From contig NZ_FTOJ01000001.1 of the NCBI RefSeq assembly GCF_900156685.1, positions 372,001 to 436,000 on the forward strand: a stretch of DNA of 64,000 bases. Reading direction: 5' to 3'. The position numbers were made by a program, and so were the translations under genes. Positions 45,448-53,169 of this stretch are shown piece by piece. Numbering within the stretch: the stretch's first letter is position 1; the number at the start of each line of letters is the position of its first letter. Origin of the DNA: Chryseobacterium piscicola (GTDB taxonomy: Bacteria; Bacteroidota; Bacteroidia; Flavobacteriales; Weeksellaceae). The notes beneath the pieces are model-generated. The model was not told where the DNA came from, made no database searches, and worked only from the letters and a program-made list of their open reading frames with translations.

Positions 45448-45524
45448 CACAAAACCCATCGCATTACGATTGGTTTTGTGTTTATTTAGCTTGATCAAAG
45501 TCGGGAGACTTTGCGCAGCGGGGG
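45448..45524. repeat. composite double-hairpin repeat, copy 3
   Basis: AAAACCCATCG, CATTA, CGATTGGTTTT is followed 24 bases later by CAAAGTC, loop GGGA, GACTTTG and GCGCAGCGGGGG. It is nearly identical to copy 2 and lies just beyond the 3' end of the minus-strand gene at 45560. Confidence 0.8.
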
Positions 45525-45559
45525 TAAGCTAACACTTCTGAAACACTACCGAATAATTT

Positions 45560-45913
45560 CTATTTAGGTTTCATGAAAGTATATTTTAAAATTACCCCAT
45601 TTTCTTTTACAAGTGTGAGAGTATCTTGATAAGGCCTTTTTAAAACTTTATCCCCTTTTTTTGCTGTATATAGAAAAATATTATTTTCATTAAGCTGACT
45701 TGTTAAAGGGTAAAAAATAACTTCTCCTTCTTTAAAACGTAATTTAGCACCTCTGGCATATTCTTTTAAATCTAAAATGTTGCCATTTATCTCTTTTTTA
45801 TTAAATTGAATATAATTTTTTTCTTCCTTATTGTCCATGTATTTTCCACCGTAATAAAAATATAGCATTATAACAAAAATAAACCCTATTAAAAGTAAAA
45901 TTCCTTTTTTCAT
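45560..45913 (-). CDS. small membrane-anchored protein, candidate immunity for RHS end 3
   Basis: The 117-residue protein has one N-terminal membrane segment (MKKGILLLIGFIFVIMLYFYY) and a beta-rich soluble part with IQFNKKEINGNI and LRFKEGEVIFYPL. I do not recognise the family. Its ATG overlaps the stop of RHS end 3 by four bases (45910-45913), so it is translated after it, the normal arrangement for an immunity gene. Confidence 0.55.
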   Translation of the reverse strand: MKKGILLLIGFIFVIMLYFYYGGKYMDNKEEKNYIQFNKKEINGNILDLKEYARGAKLRFKEGEVIFYPLTSQLNENNIFLYTAKKGDKVLKRPYQDTLTLVKENGVILKYTFMKPK

Positions 45914-46866
45914 CTTTTTCTATAAAAATCATTTATTAAATATGTATTTGAAACACCTCCTGATCCATTGAAAGGAACAGGGCCTGCTGGAAGACCTAAA
46001 CCCACATTTACCTGTCCGCCTACTAAAAATTCACCTCCATTCAATCTTGTAACAGTTCCTGTTAGACCTAAATTTCCTCCAGCTGATATTGAACCTGCTC
46101 CCCAAACTGTGGGAATATCACCATTTCTTGTATTGGTAATAAGCATACTTCTAGTAATTTGGGATGCCATTCCTGTATAATTTACATTTCCGACATTAAA
46201 TGTTAAGTCAACATTATAACCACCACCTATTGAAGGTGTTGTTGTAAATGCTGGTAAAATACTTGCTTCAGGACCATGAATAACCCAATTTAATTCAAAA
46301 CTAGTTCCTCCCCCTGTACCTGCAATACCAGAAAAGCCAACCCCTACATTAACAAAATCTCCTGTGAATCCCCTAACAAAATCACTATTCCAAATTTTTT
46401 CCCATGTACTTTCTTCTTCCCCTTTATCTAATTTCAGTTTATGAAGGACATTCCAATTATAATCTAAGTCTCCGCTGGAACTGTACAAACTACCACTGGT
46501 TGTCCACCAACTTGCATATCCATTATCAAAAGAAATATTATTCATATTTCCGCCAGTAGCAAAGTGTTTAAAAATAGAAAATGCGGCATTTCCTGTAAAA
46601 TTATATGCATTGCCACCGCCTCCACCGCCGGCTCCACTATTATAACTCATCCCGTCCGACATACTGAAAGACATATAAGCATGATGGGTTGGTCCCAATA
46701 ATGAGGTGGTAGAAGGGCCCTGCCCAATGCTACCGTCCTGATGAATCCACCTTCCGTCAGGATCGGTTAAAGAAATCGGGTTATTGGCAACGTATGCATA
46801 GGTACTGGTAGAAAGATAATTCTCAGCAAGCTGATCAATACCGTTCCATCTACCCAAATCCGGCAT
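45910..46866 (-). pseudogene. RHS core end 3, N-truncated by frameshift
   Basis: The frame encodes MPDLGRWNGIDQLAENYL, NNPISLTDPDGRW and a variable tail of about 270 residues that is rich in Gly, Ser, Thr and Asn (for example SGAGGGGGGNAYNFTG and GSISAGGNLGLTGTVT). The coding sense continues upstream to about 46905 (LQDTGM and SYGWREY), but one base is missing between ATGT and CAGC near 46888-46891, putting it out of frame. Nothing of the RHS body remains before that. The tail is unrecognised. The coupled gene at 45913 may be its immunity partner. Confidence 0.72.
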
Positions 46867-46997
46867 GTATTCTCTCCACCCGTAGCTGACATTCCCGTAT
46901 CCTGAAGTGATTTTTTATTACCGATTTTGATACATCAAAAGATTTAGTTTTTATGAATGAATTTTATAAAATAAACAAAACCAATACATCTGAAACA

Positions 46998-47048
46998 TTG
47001 CCCGCAAAAATTAACAAATAACCATTGTTTTAGAATTGATCTAATCAT
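46998..47048 (-). pseudogene. fragment of the tandem membrane-protein family, copy 3
   Basis: The 17 codons from ATG 47048 read MIRSILKQWLFVNFCGQ, matching the start of the genes at 47836 and 47443. The sequence then breaks into unrelated DNA. Confidence 0.7.
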
Positions 47049-47063
47049 TTGAAGAGCTTTATA

Positions 47064-47443
47064 CTAATTATTATCATAAAAAAAAGTATAACACTGCAAA
47101 ATAATTATTATAAGAGCTAATATAAAAAACATAATTCTTTTCCATCGAGGTGTTTTTTTGTATATATCATTCAATTCTTCAATAGAAATTATTGTCATAA
47201 TATATTTCTTTAAAAGTTTTCTAGTAAAAAAAACTCAATTGGAACGGCTATTATTAAAAATAGTAATAAACTTCTAAAACCTAATTGAAGGTATATGTTA
47301 AAGATAATTCCATAAACTATGTATGAAATATTTGAAGTAGTAACATTGAGTAGAGTTTCTTTTAAATCAGCTCCTTTAAATTGTCCAATTTTTTGTCCAC
47401 AGTAATTAATAAATAACCATTGCTTTATAATTGATTTAATCAT
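47064..47443 (-). pseudogene. tandem membrane protein, copy 2, frameshifted
   Basis: The first 77 codons (MIKSIIKQWLFINYCGQKIG ... FLLENF) parallel copy 1. They then stop, but a one-base shift at CTAGAAAAC (about 47222-47230) restores homology: RKLLKKYIM, IEELNDIYKKTPRWKRIM and a final membrane segment ending FFYDNN, with stop at 47064-47066. The whole matches copy 1 over its length. The ATG at 47441-47443 follows the copy 1 stop directly. It is a decayed duplicate or contains a sequencing error. Confidence 0.7.
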
Positions 47444-47836
47444 TTAAAAAACTCCTTGAATTAAAAATGAGAATACAAATAATAAAAAACATATTATCAC
47501 AAGAATTATTGAATAAGTAAAATTTAAGACTCTTTTCCATTTATGAGTTTTATTATATTCTTGCTCTAATTGATTTATTATAACATTTGGCATTATAAGT
47601 TTTTTAATAATTTTTCTTATTAGAATGTTATCTACTATTAGTAAAATTATAAATCCTATAATACTTCTAAAACCTAAAAATAAATAGAAATTTAGAATAA
47701 TTATGTTTAAAAAATGTCCTATTTGAGCATTAAATATATTTAGCATATAACTTTTCATTCTGGTGTGTTCAAATTGCCCAATTTTTTGCCCGCAATAATT
47801 AATAAATATCCATTGTTTAATTATTGATCTAATCAT
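47444..47836 (-). CDS. tandem membrane protein, copy 1, candidate immunity protein
   Basis: The 130-residue protein has about three membrane segments (residues 36-55, 58-75 and 108-128) and the N-terminal block IIKQWIFINYCGQKIGQF shared with copies 2 and 3. I do not recognise the family. Its start overlaps the end of the T9SS-toxin-tail fusion gene by 8 bases, as expected of an immunity gene that originally followed a toxin. The tandem copies behind it suggest repeated gain of immunity variants. Confidence 0.6.
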   Translation of the reverse strand: MIRSIIKQWIFINYCGQKIGQFEHTRMKSYMLNIFNAQIGHFLNIIILNFYLFLGFRSIIGFIILLIVDNILIRKIIKKLIMPNVIINQLEQEYNKTHKWKRVLNFTYSIILVIICFLLFVFSFLIQGVF

Positions 47837-49370
47837 AAATATGAGTATTTACTTCACCAATTTGTTCATCTATTTTATCTCCAATATCAAATGTATAATC
47901 TAAAACTCCATAAGCTAAAATAAATGGGGCAGCATCTGTAAAGTCATAACCTATTTCTACATAAGCATAATCCGAAACCGGATTCGGGTAAATCTTGATA
48001 TTCTGCTTTTCAATTAATTGATCAATCTGCTGATCGCCAAGTTTTACAATCTTCCAGTTTTCCTTTCCTAATTCCTCTGCACTTGTGCCAGCAAGTATGA
48101 TAGAGCCATCTCTGTTGAGTTTTAGGTCAGATAATCTTTCTTCCTTTTTTCGGGATTCTCCCTTAATATGTTTTCTCCACTGTTCATTTCCGTTCATATC
48201 AAGGTAAAGCATCCAAAAGGTCTCATCATCTTTCTCTATTCTGCCTTCAGCCTGAGTATATCCACCTAGTAAGATACCTTTCGATGATTTGTCGTCCCCG
48301 GAGTTTATTGCCTGCATCGACATCAGTACATCCCTATTTTTAAAATTATAAGATTTTTGCCAGATATCTTCTCCTCTTTCATTTAGGGAAAGTATCCAGA
48401 CATCTGTACCTTCTTCAACACCTGACTTCTTGTTACCCGATCTCTCGGATCTTGAACTTCCTCCGATGATATATCCTGCAGAAGTCAAAGCTATGGTTTT
48501 CACATGGTCATCAGCTTTTCCACCATAATTCTTCTCCCATTCTACTTTTCCTTCTTTACTGAGTTTAATAATCCAGTAATCTCCCTCGCCATAATTTTCA
48601 GTAAGTTTCGGGAGCCGGGATGTAGCATCGGTAGGAGTGTTTTGGGTGTTTTGTTTCGAAGAACCTGATGTCCTGAACTCTGAGCTCCTAGAGTAAACAG
48701 CCATAATTGCTCCGCCGTCTTTTGTAGGCATAATTTTTTCAACTTCATCTAGACCTTTTCCACCAAAAATGATTTCTGATAAAACTTTTCCCTCCTTATC
48801 CATTCTGCTCACCAAAACATCTTTAGATCCGAAGCCACTGCTGTTGTTTTGGACGTTGCCCGCAACGAAAAACCCAAAGTCTGTAGTTTGGATCACAGAT
48901 CTTGCTTCATCATCACTTGCAGTACCAATGGTTTTCTGCCACAGTTCCTCGCCAGACTCGTTCAGTCTTATAAGCCAGATATCAGAACCGCCTTTTGAAG
49001 CATCTTTTTTATCATGGCTTTTGCCCGAATACGAAGTTCCGGCAAGAAGAAATCCTCCTTCCTGTGTATTTACTGCCGCAGATAAATAATCGTGATTCTG
49101 TCCTGAGAAATACTTTTCCCACACCTCATTTCCCTGCTGGTCAAGCTTAACAACATGGAAGTCGTATCCGTTATTCTGTTTGTTTTCAGTAGAAGGTTTG
49201 GGAGCTTGAATGGAACTTCCTGTAATGAGATATTGTTGGTCGATTGTCATGGTTACCTGAGATAGAAAATCCTGTGTGGAGGACTTAATGTCTTTCTGCC
49301 ATAGAACTTCCTGTGCAGAAATGCCCAAAACAGCACAGAGGAAGAGTGCTGCAACATAATTTTTTTTCAT
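47829..49370 (-). CDS. secreted repeat protein with T9SS tail cut and joined to a toxin-like end
   Basis: The 513-residue protein has a signal peptide (residues 1-19) and several repeats of about 50-60 residues built around GG-Y/F-W-I-x-L and GEELWQKTIG, which look like beta-propeller blades. Near residue 460 the type A sorting domain begins (IKIYPNPVSDYAYVEIGYDF), but after about residue 477 it changes to TDAAPFILAYGVLDY, DIGDKIDEQIGEV and NTHIYD, which is not a sorting domain. A deletion that fused it with the last codons of a lost RHS toxin gene fits. Its partner is the candidate immunity gene overlapping its 3' end. Confidence 0.75.
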   Translation of the reverse strand: MKKNYVAALFLCAVLGISAQEVLWQKDIKSSTQDFLSQVTMTIDQQYLITGSSIQAPKPSTENKQNNGYDFHVVKLDQQGNEVWEKYFSGQNHDYLSAAVNTQEGGFLLAGTSYSGKSHDKKDASKGGSDIWLIRLNESGEELWQKTIGTASDDEARSVIQTTDFGFFVAGNVQNNSSGFGSKDVLVSRMDKEGKVLSEIIFGGKGLDEVEKIMPTKDGGAIMAVYSRSSEFRTSGSSKQNTQNTPTDATSRLPKLTENYGEGDYWIIKLSKEGKVEWEKNYGGKADDHVKTIALTSAGYIIGGSSRSERSGNKKSGVEEGTDVWILSLNERGEDIWQKSYNFKNRDVLMSMQAINSGDDKSSKGILLGGYTQAEGRIEKDDETFWMLYLDMNGNEQWRKHIKGESRKKEERLSDLKLNRDGSIILAGTSAEELGKENWKIVKLGDQQIDQLIEKQNIKIYPNPVSDYAYVEIGYDFTDAAPFILAYGVLDYTFDIGDKIDEQIGEVNTHIYD

Positions 49371-49484
49371 ATTTATTTTTCTGAATAATGTTGCGAACTT
49401 AAAGAAAAATCAACTGCAAAACAACCGTAAAAATACGGTAGTTTTTTTGAGAATTTTAGTATGAAAATCCGAAGTGTAAAATTA

Positions 49485-49514
49485 AAAAGCCTGCATACTC
49501 AATTGTTGCAGGCT
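49485..49514 (-). terminator. terminator of the gene at 49540
   Basis: On the minus strand AGCCTGCA pairs with TGCAGGCT and runs into TTTTTAATTTT. Confidence 0.7.
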
Positions 49515-49539
49515 GTAAGCTAAATATTTTTAAGTTTTG

Positions 49540-50226
49540 TTATTGAGTATTGGTTTTAGGCAAAGAACCTCCTTTGTTTCCTCGGGACGAGTGTACAAAA
49601 GCTAAAAGATGATCTAATGTATATTCTGTCGCTTTCTGCTCTCCTTGGAAAATAATTTTGCCCAGTTTAGCAACCTCACTTATATAGACATACAATTCTT
49701 TATAAAGGTTTTTGTTTGTAGCGGTAAATGCTTTTCTCTGTTGCTGTAAGCTGGTTTGCTCGTTGCTTTTAAGTGTCATTGTATTAAAAATATTTTCCAG
49801 AGTATCCGGAAAATCTTCTTTCATGCCATTGGCGACAAGCAAAGCACTGTTTGCAGAAACAATTTGCTGAAGGGAGCTGAGACAAAGCAAGGCACCCTCA
49901 AAATTTCTGTTTCTTATTTTCTTTAAGACATCACTTGCCAGCGAAGTTTCTACCTTTGCCTTACTAAAAACAAGATTCACAAGTTTAAGTGGTTTGTTTA
50001 GATTGTTCCCAATTTCATAAAGTTCTTGTGTGCTTTGTTTTTGCCGTATTAAAGCAATATCTCCAGTTTCTTTCATTCTTACCTCGTCCGTTTTACTTTG
50101 CATTGCAGCGAGATAATCAGAATTAAATAAATGATTTTCAGCTTCGAAAATCGTAAGGTCTCTCGTAAGACTTCTTAGTAATGTGTCGGCTATCGGCACA
50201 TATTCTTCATTTTGAATTGCCATCAT
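49540..50226 (-). CDS. protein of unknown function
   Basis: I do not recognise the 228-residue product. It is soluble, helical and has no signal peptide. It contains SLTRDLTIFEAENHLF near the front, a region with many leucines and asparagines in the middle and a short basic Gly/Ser end. The start could be either of two adjacent ATG codons. Upstream lies a long gene-free interval with paired repeats that may hold its operator. Confidence 0.6.
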   Translation of the reverse strand: MMAIQNEEYVPIADTLLRSLTRDLTIFEAENHLFNSDYLAAMQSKTDEVRMKETGDIALIRQKQSTQELYEIGNNLNKPLKLVNLVFSKAKVETSLASDVLKKIRNRNFEGALLCLSSLQQIVSANSALLVANGMKEDFPDTLENIFNTMTLKSNEQTSLQQQRKAFTATNKNLYKELYVYISEVAKLGKIIFQGEQKATEYTLDHLLAFVHSSRGNKGGSLPKTNTQ

Positions 50227-50717
50227 GTTTTATTTTTTTCGATTAGTATAGTGAAGTTAAAATTATAAATAGTACCTAACCAGCGCTTTATTGTAGATAT
50301 TTATCGCAGTCACTGTAGATATTTGTCTACAGTATTGATGATTCATCAGACGCGTTTTATCTCACACTTATCTGCATTGTAATAGTAAGACATATACATT
50401 GTAAGGTTTCAAAGAATAAAGTCTCCTTTGGGCAGTCAGTTTTTACTGCTACTCAATATATTTTTCTTTTAATTCTATTAAGTTTTGCTATTGCACACTA
50501 CATTTTTACTATTGCACACTAGATTTTTTTTGCAAATCATAAGCTTTTTATTACTGCTTATTATTTCTATTTTATTTTTCGCTGTTGTTGTAGTGTTTTG
50601 CTCGGCGTTTTTTATTCTTTTATGATACATTTTGTTATAGTGCATCCTTTTTTCACAGAATAAAATAAGAATTCCTGTAAACTAAATCTAAACTCAAACT
50701 TTAGTTCCAGCAAAAAT
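50227..50717. other. gene-free interval with two kinds of paired repeats
   Basis: No gene is visible in these 491 bases. TGTAGATATTT(A/G)TC occurs at 50292-50305 and 50314-50327. The second copy is also an inverted repeat (TGTAGA, TATTTG, TCTACA). CTATTGCACACTA occurs at 50488-50500 and 50509-50521, 21 bases apart. Both look like binding sites on one face of the DNA helix or its multiples. Confidence 0.5.
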
Positions 50718-50747
50718 ATACCAATCGGTATTTTTTTATTACTTTTG
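50718..50747 (+). promoter_or_regulatory. TetR-type operator next to the -7 box
   Basis: ATACC, AATC, GGTAT (50718-50731) is a symmetric operator of the kind used by TetR-family repressors. TACTTTTG (50740-50747) is the -7 box. The operator occupies the promoter spacer just upstream of the TetR gene, so autoregulation is likely. Confidence 0.6.
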
Positions 50748-50767
50748 TTTGATAATTTGATTACAAC

Positions 50768-51373
50768 ATGTCAAAAGCAGACAAAACCCGACAGTTTATC
50801 ATCGAGAAAACAGCAACTTTATTTAATACAAAAGGTTATCTTTCTACGTCTTTATCTGATATTACTGAAGCAACGGGTCTTACTAAAGGAAGTGTTTATG
50901 GTAATTTTGCTAATAGAGATGAAGTAGCGATTGAAGTCTATAAATACAATTCAGGAATTCAGAAAAATCATTTATTGAAATCTTTTGGTAACGAATATCC
51001 TACTATTTCTGACAAATTGTGTGCATTTGTATCTTTCTACAGGAAAAATTGGCGTTTTGTTTTTGAAAGTGGTGGATGCCCTTTGATGAATGCTGCAACA
51101 GAATCTGATGATACTTTTCCCGAACTAAAAGAAAGAGTACAACTGTCTTTCATGGATTGGTCGAAAACCATCTCTGAAATCATTAAATGCGGACAAGATA
51201 ACAAAGAATTTAACCAAGAAATTATTCCAGATGATTACGCATCGCTCTTCATTATTCTTATTGAAGGCGGAATTTTGTTATCTAAAACAACCGGAGAAGA
51301 AAAACATTTAAATCTAGCTCTTGATAGAATTTTTATACTCATTAATAAAGAAATTAAACAAAATCCTTTATAA
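50768..51373 (+). CDS. TetR/AcrR family transcriptional regulator
   Basis: The 201-residue protein has the N-terminal TetR helix-turn-helix (TRQFIIEKTATLFNTKGY then LSDITEATGLTKGSVYGNF) and a helical C-terminal ligand domain with GGCPLMNAATESDDTFPEL, a YxxR/AcrR-like pocket segment. The ligand is unknown. It probably represses itself and the following thioesterase and FabF genes, which lie on the same strand at gaps of 12 and 64 bases. A role in fatty-acid or drug response is inferred from these neighbours. Confidence 0.9.
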   Translation: MSKADKTRQFIIEKTATLFNTKGYLSTSLSDITEATGLTKGSVYGNFANRDEVAIEVYKYNSGIQKNHLLKSFGNEYPTISDKLCAFVSFYRKNWRFVFESGGCPLMNAATESDDTFPELKERVQLSFMDWSKTISEIIKCGQDNKEFNQEIIPDDYASLFIILIEGGILLSKTTGEEKHLNLALDRIFILINKEIKQNPL

Positions 51374-51385
51374 ATTACAAATATT

Positions 51386-51811
51386 ATGGATAAACTAGGC
51401 GTACTACAATCATTTATCGGAAAAGAATTTACAGCATCCCCTTCACCCTTCATGCGGTGGCTAAACCCTAAAGTGGTAGCTGCCAAAGAAGGTCTGCTAG
51501 AATTTCAATATACAGTGAGAGAAGAATGGCTGAATCCCATGGGAAATATGCATGGCGGAATTACAGCAGCAATTATTGATGATATAATAGGAGCAACCAT
51601 GTTTTCCCTTAATGAAAAAACGTTTATTGTAACTATAAATAATAGTATCGATTATTTTTCAACAGCAAAAGAAAATGATATTATTGTAGCCGAAACAAAA
51701 ATTATTAAAAGAGGAAAACAATTTGTAAATGCCCAATGCGAAGTTTGGAATGTAGACAAAACAAAATTAATTGCAAGAGGAACCTCCAATTTATTTAAAA
51801 TTAATAACTAA
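51386..51811 (+). CDS. PaaI-type hotdog-fold thioesterase
   Basis: The 141-residue protein fits the PaaI/YbgC-like thioesterase group: EEWLNPMGNMHGGITAAIID is the characteristic HGG-containing helix region and the VTINNSIDYFSTAKEND strand follows. These enzymes hydrolyse acyl-CoA thioesters in the cytoplasm. The chain specificity is unknown. It lies 12 bases after the TetR gene and 64 before fabF. Confidence 0.85.
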   Translation: MDKLGVLQSFIGKEFTASPSPFMRWLNPKVVAAKEGLLEFQYTVREEWLNPMGNMHGGITAAIIDDIIGATMFSLNEKTFIVTINNSIDYFSTAKENDIIVAETKIIKRGKQFVNAQCEVWNVDKTKLIARGTSNLFKINN

Positions 51812-51875
51812 AATAGGTTATTATAATATCAGCATTAAAATAATATCTAAAAACGATAAAAATTACCATTCATAT

Positions 51876-53117
51876 ATGAAACGAGTTGTTATTACAGGAT
51901 TGGGCGCGGTGACGCCCTTGGGAAATAATGTGGAAGAATTCTGGCAAAACAGCATCAATGGAGTGAGCGGTGCTAATAAAATCACTCATTTTGATACCAC
52001 AAAATTTAAACTAGATTTTGCTTGCGAAGTAAAGAATTTTGATCCAAAAGTTTATTTGAATCACAACGAAATAAAGAGAAGTGATCTGTTTTCGCAATAC
52101 GCAATGTACTCTTCAGCAGAAGCCATCAAAGATTCTGGTTTATTATTGGAAACAATGGATCCTTTCGATACCGGTGTTATTTGGGGAACCGGACAAGGAG
52201 GAATGTGGACCTTCGAAAGCGAAGTGATGGAATTCACAAAAGGTGACGGAACACCCCGCTTCAACCCTTTTTTCGTGCCTAAATTTATTGCAAACATGGC
52301 TTCAGGAATGATTTCTATGAAATTTGGCCTCCAAGGAATTAATTACACAACTATCTCCGCTTGTGCTACCGGAAATACAGCCATAATGGATGCTTTTAAT
52401 TACATCCGTTTAGGAAAAGCAAAAGTGATCATCAGCGGTGGTTCCGAAGCAGCAATTACTCCGGCATCCGTGGGTGGCTTTTCTATTATGAAAGCAATGT
52501 CTACTAGAAACGAAGATTTTGCAACCGCTAGCCGACCTTATGATGCAGATAGAGATGGTTTTGTGATGGGAGAAGGTGCCGGTACTTTGGTGTTGGAAGA
52601 ATACGAACACGCAAAAGCCAGAGGCGCTAAAATCTATGCAGAACTAGTAGGAGCTGCAATGACGGCTGATGCTTATCACATGACTGCGCCGCATCCCGAG
52701 GGTGTTGGAGCAATAAAAGCCATGCAATTGGCATTGAAAGAAGCCGGAGCAAATGCTGAAGATATTGATTATTTAAATCCTCACGCTACATCAACTCCGT
52801 TGGGAGATTTATTGGAACTAAAAGCAATAAGCAAATTGTTTAAAGGAAGTAAAAATCTTGATGTAAGTGCTACAAAATCTATGACGGGTCATTTGCTGGG
52901 TGCAGCAGGGGCAGCAGAAGCTATTCTTTCTATTAAAGCAATCGAGAACGGAATTATTCCACCGACTATTAATCTTCACAAGATAGATGAAAACATTCCT
53001 ACAGATGTGAATATTGTCTTTGGAGAAGCAAAGGAGAAGGATATTAATTTTGCACTGAGCAATGCCTTTGGTTTTGGAGGGCACAATGCGACATTGGTTT
53101 TTAAGAAATTCAAGTAA
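51876..53117 (+). CDS. fabF: beta-ketoacyl-ACP synthase II
   Basis: It condenses malonyl-ACP with acyl-ACP in fatty acid elongation. The 413-residue domain has the catalytic cysteine in TISACATGNTA, and the two histidines in NPHATSTPLGD and SMTGHLLGAAG. The open frame begins 35 codons earlier, but MKRVVITGLGAVTPLG at 51876 is the conserved start. Because a TetR regulator and thioesterase precede it, it may be a second, regulated copy and not the housekeeping fabF that usually follows acpP. Confidence 0.93.
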   Translation: MKRVVITGLGAVTPLGNNVEEFWQNSINGVSGANKITHFDTTKFKLDFACEVKNFDPKVYLNHNEIKRSDLFSQYAMYSSAEAIKDSGLLLETMDPFDTGVIWGTGQGGMWTFESEVMEFTKGDGTPRFNPFFVPKFIANMASGMISMKFGLQGINYTTISACATGNTAIMDAFNYIRLGKAKVIISGGSEAAITPASVGGFSIMKAMSTRNEDFATASRPYDADRDGFVMGEGAGTLVLEEYEHAKARGAKIYAELVGAAMTADAYHMTAPHPEGVGAIKAMQLALKEAGANAEDIDYLNPHATSTPLGDLLELKAISKLFKGSKNLDVSATKSMTGHLLGAAGAAEAILSIKAIENGIIPPTINLHKIDENIPTDVNIVFGEAKEKDINFALSNAFGFGGHNATLVFKKFK

Positions 53118-53130
53118 TTTTATATTATTA

Positions 53131-53166
53131 AAAAACGTCCTCAGATTCAATCTCTGAGGACGTTTT
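53131..53166. terminator. strong bidirectional terminator
   Basis: AAAAACGTCCTCAGA pairs perfectly with TCTGAGGACGTTTTT, between fabF and the cbb3 operon, which converge. Confidence 0.9.
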
Positions 53167-53169
53167 TGT

